This document shows, in pieces, positions 1 to 6,368 of a stretch of 7,312 nucleotides of DNA. The translations under genes and the position numbers were made by a program. Each line of letters begins with the position of its first letter. Position 1 is the first letter of the stretch. The stretch comes from an uncultured Lachnospiraceae bacterium (lineage in GTDB: Bacteria; Bacillota; Clostridia; Lachnospirales; Lachnospiraceae), in the NCBI GenBank assembly GCA_902783305.1, contig CACZQU010000258.1, forward strand, positions 1 through 7,312, in the 5' to 3' direction. The notes below the pieces were generated by a model. The model had not been told where the DNA came from and did no database searches. It saw only the letters and a list, made by a program, of their open reading frames with translations.

Positions 1-1
1 T

Positions 2-1522
2 GACGAGGGCAAGGAGACGCTCTTGCAGGCTGCGCCGGAAGAAGCGCCGACCGATACCGCCCCAAAGGCAGCCGACCCCGGGATGGGTTATATCTTTGAG
101 CACACGCGCGGAAAAAAATGCCTGATCTTTACGAATTCCCGTGAGGAGTGTGAAGGCGTCTGCCAGCAGCTCAGGCAATACTGCGAGGTCAACCATGAGC
201 CCGACCGCTTTCTGATTCATCACGGGAATCTGTCTGCTTCCTACCGCGAAAGCGCTGAGGACGAGATGAAGGATGATGACTCTCTGATGTCCGTGTGTGC
301 TACGGCGACATTGGAACTGGGCATTGATATCGGCAGGCTGGAACGTGCCTTTCAGATCGATGCGCCCTTTACCGTTTCCGGTTTTCTTCAACGTATGGGC
401 AGGACCGGGCGGCGGGGCACACCATCTCAGATGTGGTTTGTCATGCGGGAGGATCACCCTGAACCCAGGGCAATGCTGCCGGAATGCATTCCCTGGTATC
501 TCATTCAGGGGATCGCTCTGGTACAGCTGTATATTGAAGAGCGCTTTGTGGAACCACCGCGCATGGACAGGCTTCCGTACAGCCTTTTGTATCATCAGAC
601 TATGAGCACACTGGCTTCCCATGGGGAAATGACTCCTGGCGAGCTGGCTTCCCGGGTTCTGACCTTAAACTGCTTCCGCGGGATTACACAGGAAGATTAC
701 CGTGCGCTGCTGCGCCATCTCATCGGGATCGATCATGTAAACCGCACGGAAAACGGAGGCTTGATCGTGGGGCTTGCCGGGGAACGGATCGTGAACAACT
801 ATAAGTTTTATGCGGTGTTTCAGGAAAATGTCGAATATACAGTCCGTTCCGGATCCGAACAGATTGGTACAATCGTGAAACCACCGCCAGCCGGAGACAA
901 GATTGCCATCGCAGGCCGGGTATGGGTCGTGGAAGAAGTGGATCACAAACGACGCGAAATCCTGTGTACGCTGGTGAAGGGAAATATTCCGGCTTATTTC
1001 GGAGATGTGGCAGGGGATATTCATACCCGTATTCTGGAGCGGATGATTCAGGTGTTAAGAGAAGAAAAGAATTATCCTTATCTGATGCCGCATGCGGTGT
1101 ACCGACTGAAGGAAGCCAGGGATACTTTCCGCAGGTCACAGATGGCGGAAAAGCCGCTTGTTTTTCTGGGGGGAAAAATGTGGGCGCTGTTTCCGTGGGT
1201 GGGATCTTATGCTTTTCTTGCGCTGGAGAGGCTGTTAAAGCTTCGCTGCGGACTCAGACTGGGGCTGAAGGGTCTGCAGTCGTCCCGCCCGTATTATATG
1301 CAGTTTACCATGAAGGCGAATGAAGAAGAGTTTTACGAGATCATCGGTGAGGAAGCCGAGGAGGAATTTGATCCGCTGGAGCTGGTTTATCCCGGGGAGG
1401 TTCCTGTGTTTGAGAAGTACGATGAATATGTACCCGAGGAACTGGTCCGTAAGGGATTTGCGTATGGTGTACTCGACGTGGAGGGTATGAAGCAAAGAGT
1501 GAAGAGCTGGTCAGTCAGGTAA
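2..1522 (+). CDS. Lhr-like superfamily 2 DEAD/DEAH helicase, C-terminal part (5' end outside window)
   Basis: The reading frame is open from base 2 with no stop, so the gene starts left of the window; the TTG at 23 is not a credible start. What is visible is the second RecA domain of an SF2 helicase: motif IV-like CLIFTNSREECE (about 119-154), motif V ATATLELGIDIG (299-334) and motif VI QRMGRTGRRG (389-418), the arginine-finger region that couples ATP hydrolysis to nucleic acid movement. Motifs I, Ia, II and III must lie upstream. After motif VI comes a winged-helix-like segment and then a beta-rich section (about 815-990, containing YTVRSGSEQIGT and AGRVWVVEEVD) resembling the DEAD/H-associated C-terminal region of Lhr-type helicases. 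About 506 residues are visible. It is followed after 3 bp by the DUF4037 gene. Lhr family helicases act in DNA or RNA repair, and relatives (BrxHI) occur in BREX and other defence loci; the specific role here is not determined. Confidence 0.85.
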   Translation, partial: DEGKETLLQAAPEEAPTDTAPKAADPGMGYIFEHTRGKKCLIFTNSREECEGVCQQLRQYCEVNHEPDRFLIHHGNLSASYRESAEDEMKDDDSLMSVCATATLELGIDIGRLERAFQIDAPFTVSGFLQRMGRTGRRGTPSQMWFVMREDHPEPRAMLPECIPWYLIQGIALVQLYIEERFVEPPRMDRLPYSLLYHQTMSTLASHGEMTPGELASRVLTLNCFRGITQEDYRALLRHLIGIDHVNRTENGGLIVGLAGERIVNNYKFYAVFQENVEYTVRSGSEQIGTIVKPPPAGDKIAIAGRVWVVEEVDHKRREILCTLVKGNIPAYFGDVAGDIHTRILERMIQVLREEKNYPYLMPHAVYRLKEARDTFRRSQMAEKPLVFLGGKMWALFPWVGSYAFLALERLLKLRCGLRLGLKGLQSSRPYYMQFTMKANEEEFYEIIGEEAEEEFDPLELVYPGEVPVFEKYDEYVPEELVRKGFAYGVLDVEGMKQRVKSWSVR

Positions 1523-1525
1523 ATC

Positions 1526-2470
1526 ATGAACAGAATGAATGAAATAGAAAAGAACAGAAGTTTTTACCAGGAGCATGTAGCGGATATGATCCATGCGGAT
1601 TTTTCAGAAGTGGAAGACCGGATCGCGGTTGGAATTGCCGGTGAGGGATCTGACTGCTTCGGATATGATGATGAAATATCCAGAGATCATGATTTTGGCA
1701 CCGGAGTATGCCTGTGGGTTACGGATGACGATATGGAGTTGTTTGGCCGCAGACTGTCTGTTGCCTATCGTGAACTGGTAGACCGCGCTCAAAGATCGTA
1801 TTATACCAGGAGACTGAGTGAACGCAGAGGAGTCATGACCATTCATGATTTCTATTCAAATATCCTTCGGGTGGACTGTGACACGGCAAACTGCCGGCTG
1901 TCCGAGAAATCATGGTATGAGCTGGATCATTCCTGTCTGAAGACAGCAACAAACGGAGAGGTTTTTCGGGATGATCTCGGGGTTTTCACGGCGTACAGAA
2001 AATTATTGCTGAATTATTATCCGGACCGGGTATGGCGGATCCGGATAGCGGAACAGCTGCATGAGTATGCGGCAGCTTTACAGGTGAATTATGCCAGGTG
2101 TATGACCAGGGGGGATACTGTGGCGGCGCAGATGTGCAGACTGCAGGGATTGCGGTCAGCAATGGAGCTGTTTTTCCTGCTGAAGAGAGAGTATCCTCCC
2201 TATTATAAATGGACCTTCCGTGCCTTACGGGATCTGGACGGGGAGGGGGATTTTTCCGGGAAAATACAGGAGCTGGCGGATACCGGGATCAGCCGGGAAG
2301 CCTGGAACGGAACAAGGTATCATCCCAACAGAGTAAACTATAAGGACAGAATTGTATCCCTGGCAGAGGAGATTGCTTCAGAAATAGAATGGATGCTGAG
2401 GGAGAAGCAGCTGATTAAAGGGGGAAGCCTGTATCTGGAGAGCTATGTGGATGAAGTATCAGGGCTATAA
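1526..2470 (+). CDS. DUF4037 domain protein, nucleotidyltransferase fold
   Basis: A complete 314-residue protein. Residues 38-58 carry the DUF4037 signature GEGSDCFGYDDE followed by ISRDHDFG. This is a nucleotidyltransferase-type GS...D.D pattern, with G41-S42 and acidic residues D48, D49, D54 and D56 as candidate metal and nucleotide ligands. The C-terminal half is mainly helical and keeps other family marks: EVFRDDLGVFTAYRKLLLNYYPD (about 145-167, given here as a segment of the family), NYARCMTRGD (188-197) and YPPYYKWTFRAL (223-234). Length is normal for the family. Its biochemical function is unknown; transfer of a nucleotide to a protein, RNA or small molecule is an inference from the fold. 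The ATG at 1526 lies 3 bp after the helicase stop and in the same frame, with only a weak ribosome site, so translation is probably coupled to the helicase. An alternative ATG lies at 1535. Confidence 0.85.
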   Translation: MNRMNEIEKNRSFYQEHVADMIHADFSEVEDRIAVGIAGEGSDCFGYDDEISRDHDFGTGVCLWVTDDDMELFGRRLSVAYRELVDRAQRSYYTRRLSERRGVMTIHDFYSNILRVDCDTANCRLSEKSWYELDHSCLKTATNGEVFRDDLGVFTAYRKLLLNYYPDRVWRIRIAEQLHEYAAALQVNYARCMTRGDTVAAQMCRLQGLRSAMELFFLLKREYPPYYKWTFRALRDLDGEGDFSGKIQELADTGISREAWNGTRYHPNRVNYKDRIVSLAEEIASEIEWMLREKQLIKGGSLYLESYVDEVSGL

Positions 2471-2479
2471 GGGCTCATC

Positions 2480-2509
2480 TTGACTTAGCCGTTCGGCATA
2501 GTATATAAT
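2480..2509 (+). promoter_or_regulatory. Predicted sigma-A promoter of hipBA
   Basis: TTGACT at 2480-2485 (5 of 6 to the -35 consensus) and a perfect TATAAT at 2504-2509 are separated by 18 bp. It lies just after the DUF4037 stop and points at hipB, with a predicted transcription start near 2515-2517. The left arm of the large inverted repeat overlaps the end of the -35 box and most of the spacer, so a repressor bound there would block RNA polymerase. Confidence 0.75.
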
Positions 2510-2542
2510 GAAACTGCAAAAAAATAAGCCGAACGGCTAAGT
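2483..2542. promoter_or_regulatory. Perfect 15-bp inverted repeat, likely HipB operators O1 and O2
   Basis: ACTTAGCCGTTCGGC (2483-2497) and GCCGAACGGCTAAGT (2528-2542) are exact reverse complements separated by 30 bp that contain the -10 box. Each arm also holds a smaller palindrome of form GCCG-NN-CGGC (2488-2497 and 2528-2537), so each can be a dimer site by itself. Their centres are 40 bp apart. HipB proteins are known to autoregulate by binding several palindromic operators at their own promoter; assigning these sites to this HipB is inferred from position. The motif differs from the E. coli TATCC-N8-GGATA operator. Confidence 0.65.
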
Positions 2543-2566
2543 ACGTTTGCGGAAGACTTCAATTTG

Positions 2567-2576
2567 TTCGAACGGC
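2567..2576. promoter_or_regulatory. Partial third operator-like site (O3)
   Basis: TTCGAACGGC matches 8 of 10 positions of the GCCGAACGGC element at 2528-2537, in the same orientation. Its centre is 39 bp from that site, nearly the same interval as between the first two. It lies in the hipB leader just upstream of the Shine-Dalgarno sequence. It may be a weaker accessory operator; the match is imperfect. Confidence 0.35.
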
Positions 2577-2581
2577 GAAAT

Positions 2582-2587
2582 GGAGGA
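2582..2587 (+). promoter_or_regulatory. Ribosome binding site that sets the hipB start
   Basis: GGAGGA lies 7 bases before the ATG at 2595. It supports that start over the upstream in-frame TTG at 2547 and ATG at 2580, both of which would put the operator-like DNA inside the coding sequence. Confidence 0.75.
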
Positions 2588-2594
2588 GCCTATC

Positions 2595-2810
2595 ATGGTG
2601 ACAGATGCCGCATCCTTTGGTCATGCGATACGTGAGAGGCGAAAAGAGCTTGGATATACCCAGGCTTTTGTCTCGGAGTTCAGCGGGTTCAGCGTCAGCT
2701 TTATTTCGGACCTGGAAAACGGGAAGAGCACCGCGGAGCTGGGGAAAGCAATTTATCTGGCTAATCTGCTGGGACTGGACTGCCATCTTACTCCAAGGAG
2801 TGAAAACTAA
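2595..2810 (+). CDS. hipB: HipB-like Xre-family antitoxin and autorepressor
   Basis: A 71-residue helix-turn-helix protein. Residues 8-62 form one Xre/Cro-type HTH: FGHAIRERRKELG (helix 1), YTQAFVSEFSG (helix 2), SVSFISDLENGK (recognition helix and the typical DLENGK turn, 33-44), and TAELGKAIYLANLLGL (46-61). The tail LDCHLTPRSEN is short, in keeping with HipB antitoxins. The expected role is to dimerise, bind the palindromic operators upstream and hold HipA in an inactive DNA-bound complex. The start is chosen by the GGAGGA ribosome site 7 bases upstream. The stop codon overlaps the hipA start by one base (TAATG), which indicates translational coupling and tight control of antitoxin to toxin ratio. 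The family is confident; DNA targets are inferred. Confidence 0.88.
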   Translation: MVTDAASFGHAIRERRKELGYTQAFVSEFSGFSVSFISDLENGKSTAELGKAIYLANLLGLDCHLTPRSEN

Positions 2811-4102
2811 TGGAATTAATTGTCAGTATTGAGTTAAATGGTGAAATGATTCCCGCAGGTATGATAATTGGCAGTCAGCCGTCCGATGCCTGCTTTTCCT
2901 ATTTTCCGGAATTTCTTCATCACCCGGATGCTGCCGCACTTTCCATCAGTATGCCTCTTCGGGAGGAACCATACCCGGCACTACAGACGGAGGTATTCTT
3001 TGAAGGATTATTGCCGGAGGGATTCACCCGTCATTCCGTGGCACAATGGATGCACGTGGATGAGTCTGATTATCTGTCGATTCTGCATGCTTTAGGCCGG
3101 GAATGTCTTGGCGCGATTTGTGTCACTGAGCCAGGTGAGGAACTGAAAGCATCTTATGAGCCGATTACCGAACAGCAGGTGAGGGAACTGGCATCGGAAG
3201 GAGCGACGAAGTCTGCGGAGATGGTGACAAAGTCTCATCTGTCACTTACCGGCGCATCCGGCAAGGTGGGCTTATACTATGCACCGGACCAAAATGAGTG
3301 GTATCTGCCATGGGGAACAGCTCCGAGTACGCATATCGTGAAGCAGAGCCATGTCAGGCTGGACGGTATAGTCACAAATGAGCAGCTGACTTTGCTGACG
3401 GCGGCAAAATGCGGCATATCCATTTCAAACAGCTTCATTATCAATACGGGCTCCGGAAAAGAGTATGAGGTGCTGTTTGCCACACAGCGTTATGACCGCG
3501 TTTTTTCTGACGATGCAAAGAGAATCAGCGGACTTGCGCGCCCGCTGCGGCTTCACCAGGAGGATTTCGCCCAGGCAATGGGCATATCAGCGTCCAGCAA
3601 ATACGAAAGAGAATATTCCGGCCACATGCGGGAAATGTTCGATATTCTCCGGCGGTATTGCTCTGATCCTGTACGGGACCAGCTGCGCCTGTGGGACATG
3701 ATTGTCTTCGATTACCTGATCGGAAATACCGATGCCCATATCAAAAACTTTTCCTTACTGTATGGCTCCAGCCTGAAGAGTATCCGTCTGGCTCCCGCTT
3801 ACGATATGATCAGCACGACAGTCTATGAGCAGAGTACAAGGGATATGGCATTCAGTATCGGCGGGGCATATTCCATTGATGAGATAAGCAGCGACCATTT
3901 CCGCAAGGCGGCGAAGGAAGCGGGACTAGGTGAACGGATGGCAATGCGGCGCTATGAAGAGATGTGTCATCGGTTCAGAGAAGCCCTTCGGGAAGCTGCC
4001 GGGGAGCTTGTTGAGGCAGGATATTCCAAAGCCGGTGAGATGGAAACGCGTATTCTTCAGACTGGCGGAATCAGCAAGGTCAGCCAGGGGACTGGCCTCT
4101 GA
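2810..4102 (+). CDS. hipA: HipA-like serine/threonine kinase toxin
   Basis: A complete 430-residue HipA-family kinase. The N-terminal region (about 1-105) is the HipA_N/couple domain, containing VFFEGLLPEGFTRH. The kinase part follows: the regulatory gate loop HLSLTGASGK (143-152), where S145 aligns with the autophosphorylated Ser150 of E. coli HipA; THIVK (K178, aligned with the ATP-binding lysine); the catalytic loop GNTDAHIKN (305-313; D308, N313); and the metal-binding APAYD (D332). All key residues are present, so the kinase should be active. E. coli HipA phosphorylates glutamyl-tRNA synthetase, stopping translation and producing persister cells; the target here is not known from sequence. 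The ribosome site AAGGAG (2795-2800) lies 9 bases before the ATG, inside the hipB end. The last roughly 20 residues look poorly conserved. No clear terminator follows the gene. Confidence 0.92.
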   Translation: MELIVSIELNGEMIPAGMIIGSQPSDACFSYFPEFLHHPDAAALSISMPLREEPYPALQTEVFFEGLLPEGFTRHSVAQWMHVDESDYLSILHALGRECLGAICVTEPGEELKASYEPITEQQVRELASEGATKSAEMVTKSHLSLTGASGKVGLYYAPDQNEWYLPWGTAPSTHIVKQSHVRLDGIVTNEQLTLLTAAKCGISISNSFIINTGSGKEYEVLFATQRYDRVFSDDAKRISGLARPLRLHQEDFAQAMGISASSKYEREYSGHMREMFDILRRYCSDPVRDQLRLWDMIVFDYLIGNTDAHIKNFSLLYGSSLKSIRLAPAYDMISTTVYEQSTRDMAFSIGGAYSIDEISSDHFRKAAKEAGLGERMAMRRYEEMCHRFREALREAAGELVEAGYSKAGEMETRILQTGGISKVSQGTGL

Positions 4103-4201
4103 CTGAAATTCGTTTACCATAAATATGGGAATAACAGCGAAATCACGACAAAGCACTCCTGAGGATGAGGCAAAAGAAATCATTTCCTTCTGACCGCACA
4201 C

Positions 4202-4230
4202 TTGCGATGATGTAATCCATGTGGTAAACT
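4202..4230 (+). promoter_or_regulatory. Possible promoter of the DUF4867-permease operon
   Basis: TTGCGA (4202-4207, 4 of 6 to -35) and TAAACT (4225-4230, 4 of 6 to -10) are separated by 17 bp. The -10 region overlaps the GGTAA-N8-TTACC palindrome (4223-4240), a plausible regulator site. Both boxes are weak, so this is tentative. Confidence 0.3.
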
Positions 4231-4302
4231 CATGATTACCGGAACCGGATCAGTGCGGATCCATCCGAAAACAGGTACAAGACAGACACAGCCATGTCAG
4301 AC

Positions 4303-4308
4303 GGGGGT
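4303..4308 (+). promoter_or_regulatory. Ribosome binding site of the DUF4867 gene
   Basis: GGGGGT differs from GGAGGT by one base and lies 7 bases before the ATG at 4316. The ATG at 4310 would sit too close to it, so 4316 is preferred; the protein then begins MKIYDV, as expected for the family. Confidence 0.55.
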
Positions 4309-4315
4309 AATGAAA

Positions 4316-4951
4316 ATGAAGATTTATGATGTGACAGACAAGGCTTTTGCAGAGTATGGACGTGTTATTGACGGAGCCTGTGTTTCTGATATTCTGGAAA
4401 CACTGAAAACACAGACACCAGTCCCGGAGGGGACGGTGTATGTTCCGGATTTTGAGCCGATTACTTCTCTGGATGAAGCGAAGAGATTAAGTCTTACTCT
4501 TTTTGGAGGTGTCCCGGCACAGTTCGGATACTGCAATGGACACAATACCAGACTGAACTGCCTGGAATACCACAGATGCAGCGAGTTTAATCTTGGAACG
4601 GAGGATTTTATTCTTCTGCTTGGCAGGCAGCAGGAGATTGAGGACGGCGTTTTTGACACAGAAAAGGTGAAAGCCTTCCGGGTTCCTGCGGGGGTTCTGG
4701 TCGAGGTCTACGCGACATCACTGCATTATGCTCCCTGCCATGTGGATCCGTCAAAAGGCTTCCAGGTTCTGGTCGTTCTCTCTAAAGGGACGAATGAGGC
4801 AAGACCGGATTTTGAGAATGATGCGGAAGAGGATAAGTATCTTACCGCTGCCAACAAATGGCTGCTTGCGCATGAGGAGTCTGCTGAGGCAAAAAATGGC
4901 GCGGTTGTCGGCTTAAAAGGCGTGAATATTGATATTGCGGGGGATCTGTAA
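4316..4951 (+). CDS. DUF4867 family cupin-like protein
   Basis: A 211-residue soluble protein recognised as DUF4867-type. The N-terminus MKIYDVTDKAFAEYGRVIDG resembles the opening of ureidoglycolate lyase (AllA)-like RmlC/cupin proteins. Likely barrel motifs are GYCNGHNTRLNCLEYHRCSE (71-90) and VPAGVLVEVYATSLHYAPCHVD (123-144 region). Conserved polar residues H76, E84, H86, E90, H137 and H142 could bind a metal, by analogy with cupins; this is inference. No signal peptide or membrane segment is seen, so it should be cytoplasmic. Its reaction is unknown. The APC permease starts 50 bp downstream on the same strand without an intervening terminator, pointing to a shared transcript and possibly a shared substrate. 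An extra two-residue start at 4310 is possible. Confidence 0.75.
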   Translation: MKIYDVTDKAFAEYGRVIDGACVSDILETLKTQTPVPEGTVYVPDFEPITSLDEAKRLSLTLFGGVPAQFGYCNGHNTRLNCLEYHRCSEFNLGTEDFILLLGRQQEIEDGVFDTEKVKAFRVPAGVLVEVYATSLHYAPCHVDPSKGFQVLVVLSKGTNEARPDFENDAEEDKYLTAANKWLLAHEESAEAKNGAVVGLKGVNIDIAGDL

Positions 4952-4991
4952 AACAGAATCCTGAACAGATATCCTGGTCAGTGACTCTGAA

Positions 4992-4997
4992 AGGAAG
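4992..4997 (+). promoter_or_regulatory. Ribosome binding site of the permease gene
   Basis: AGGAAG (core AGGA at 4992-4995) lies just before the ATG at 5002. It supports that start over the upstream in-frame GTG at 4981, which has no ribosome site. Confidence 0.6.
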
Positions 4998-5001
4998 AAA
5001 A

Positions 5002-6324
5002 ATGGCTGAAACAGAGGGAAAACTGAAAAGAGAAGTGGGACTGGCAGCAGCAACGTCCCTGGTAGTGGGCTGTGTGATAGGAGCAGGTGTTTTTTTTAAG
5101 CCTTATGCGATTTATCAGGCGACAGGAGGAGCGCCTGGAATGGGAATCCTGGCCTGGGTCATCGGAGGCTTGATGAGCGTTTTTGGCGCACTGACCTTTG
5201 CGGAGCTCTCACTCCTGTTTCCGCAAACCGGAGGAATGATGACCTATCTGTCAAAGGGGTTTTCGGAACGGATCGGCTTTCTGGCAGGGTGGATGCAGGT
5301 GGCGATCTTTTATCCTTCTTTTCTGGCAGGATATGGGGTTAAGGTAGGGGAAGAACTGTCCGAGTATTTTGGGGGCCATTTTGCGCTTCCCATCAGCCTG
5401 CTGGTGATTGCTGTACTTGCGGCGGTAAACATTCTTGGCACCAGACATGCCGGAAGAATGCAGGTAACAGCTACAGTCTGCAAGCTTGTACCTCTTTTCG
5501 TATTGATTGTGTTCGGGTTTTTGTGGGGCAGCGGCGCTTCTCCTGTTCTTTCCCCCCTGGTGGGTGAGGGCAAAAGCGCCGGTAGTGTATTGGGCACTAC
5601 TCTTTTAGCCGTATTGTTCGCTTTTGAGGGCTGGACAAACGTCGGAGCTGTTGCCGGGGAGATGAAGCGCCCGGAGAAGGATCTGCCAAAAGCGATTATC
5701 GGTGGAGTGCTTATCATTATGGCGGTATATCTGCTGATCAATATTGCTTATCTCAGGGTCATTCCGGCACAGGAGCTGATGAATCTGGAATCCCCTGCAG
5801 CCGCTGTGGCGGTCAGACTTTTCGGCCCTCGGGGAGGGATGCTGGTCAAGACCGGGATTATTATTTCCGTGATCGGAGCAGGAAACGGATTTCTGATGGC
5901 CGGTTCCCGGGTGGCCTATCAGATGGCTGAACAGGGAATGCTGCCTGGCAGCAAAAAGCTGGCAGCACTGAACGGCAGCAAGGTTCCTTCGAATGCGATT
6001 CTCCTTGTAAGCATCCTGGCATGTCTGTATTCCTTCAGTGGTGAATTTGATCTTCTGACAGATCTTGGGGTTTTCTCCTGCTGGGTGTTTTATACCCTTA
6101 CCTTTGCCTGTGTGATGTATCTGCGCCGGACGCATCCGGAATGGGTTCGGAAATACAAAGTGCCGGGCTATCCTCTGGTACCGGTGATTGCGGTGTTCAG
6201 CGGGCTTTATGTTGTGGCAAGCCAGTTGTTCTGGTCAGGAAGGCGAGGGCTTGTCATGTCGGTTTGCAGCGTGGTCGTGACGCTGATCGGCTTACCTTTA
6301 TACCGAAAGGGAAACAGCAGATAA
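5002..6324 (+). CDS. APC superfamily amino-acid permease, SteT/LAT-like
   Basis: A 440-residue inner-membrane transporter with about 12 hydrophobic segments (roughly 14-38, 47-67, 90-112, 130-148, 157-177, 197-219, 232-250, 280-303, 332-346, 353-374, 391-410, 416-434), the normal APC layout. TM1 carries the substrate-binding unwound motif GCVIGAGVFF (23-32). TM6 carries FAFEGWTNVG (206-215), and the following cytoplasmic loop has the APC hallmark GEMKRPEKDLPKAI (219-232). The opening region, with AWVIGGL and ETGG-type PQTGGMMTYL (74-83), is close in style to the Bacillus serine/threonine exchanger SteT and L-amino-acid transporters. The substrate cannot be fixed from sequence; serine, threonine or another neutral amino acid by exchange or proton symport is most likely. 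It is probably co-transcribed with the DUF4867 gene and ends just before a strong terminator. Confidence 0.9.
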   Translation: MAETEGKLKREVGLAAATSLVVGCVIGAGVFFKPYAIYQATGGAPGMGILAWVIGGLMSVFGALTFAELSLLFPQTGGMMTYLSKGFSERIGFLAGWMQVAIFYPSFLAGYGVKVGEELSEYFGGHFALPISLLVIAVLAAVNILGTRHAGRMQVTATVCKLVPLFVLIVFGFLWGSGASPVLSPLVGEGKSAGSVLGTTLLAVLFAFEGWTNVGAVAGEMKRPEKDLPKAIIGGVLIIMAVYLLINIAYLRVIPAQELMNLESPAAAVAVRLFGPRGGMLVKTGIIISVIGAGNGFLMAGSRVAYQMAEQGMLPGSKKLAALNGSKVPSNAILLVSILACLYSFSGEFDLLTDLGVFSCWVFYTLTFACVMYLRRTHPEWVRKYKVPGYPLVPVIAVFSGLYVVASQLFWSGRRGLVMSVCSVVVTLIGLPLYRKGNSR

Positions 6325-6332
6325 TCAGATTG

Positions 6333-6368
6333 AAAAACGGACAGGGAGATTTCCCTGTCCGTTTTTTT
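6333..6368. terminator. Bidirectional rho-independent terminator
   Basis: A perfect 15-bp stem, AAAAACGGACAGGGA (6333-6347) with TCCCTGTCCGTTTTT (6352-6366), closed by the loop GATT. The T-run to 6368 terminates plus-strand transcription from the permease. The complementary A-run at the left gives a T-run on the minus strand and terminates the convergent HD gene. Confidence 0.93.

Larger units (their letters stand above)
4103..4309. other. Spacer between hipA and the DUF4867 gene, with palindromic motifs
   Basis: No convincing gene is seen in this stretch. An in-frame ATG at 4232 would extend the DUF4867 protein, but it lacks a ribosome site and the extra residues (rich in T, G and Q) do not resemble the family. 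The spacer contains GTTTACCA (4112-4119) and its exact complement TGGTAAAC (4222-4229). It also holds GGTAA (4223-4227) facing TTACC (4236-4240) and CCGGAACCGG (4239-4248). No hairpin with a T-run typical of a terminator was found after hipA. Confidence 0.5.

Noticed and set aside
23..25. TTG as the start of the helicase
   Set aside because: The frame stays open to base 2, and the protein lacks the first RecA domain, so the true start lies outside the window.
665..1139. Minus-strand frames opposite the helicase
   Set aside because: They overlap each other and the conserved helicase C-terminal region, and their composition looks like antisense translation.
2483..2542. The 15-bp inverted repeat as a terminator of the DUF4037 transcript
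   Set aside because: The 30-base loop contains a perfect -10 box and no T-run follows the right arm; an operator is a better explanation.
2547..2594. Longer hipB starting at TTG 2547 or ATG 2580
   Set aside because: Neither has a ribosome site, and the added residues do not belong to the HTH fold. GGAGGA fits the ATG at 2595, and the region holds an operator-like site.
4232..4315. Longer DUF4867 protein from ATG 4232
   Set aside because: There is no ribosome site, the extension is low-complexity in character, and GGGGGT is placed for the ATG at 4316.
5310..6135. Long minus-strand frames opposite the permease
   Set aside because: They are shadows of a strongly supported membrane protein; they have no ribosome sites and no family resemblance.
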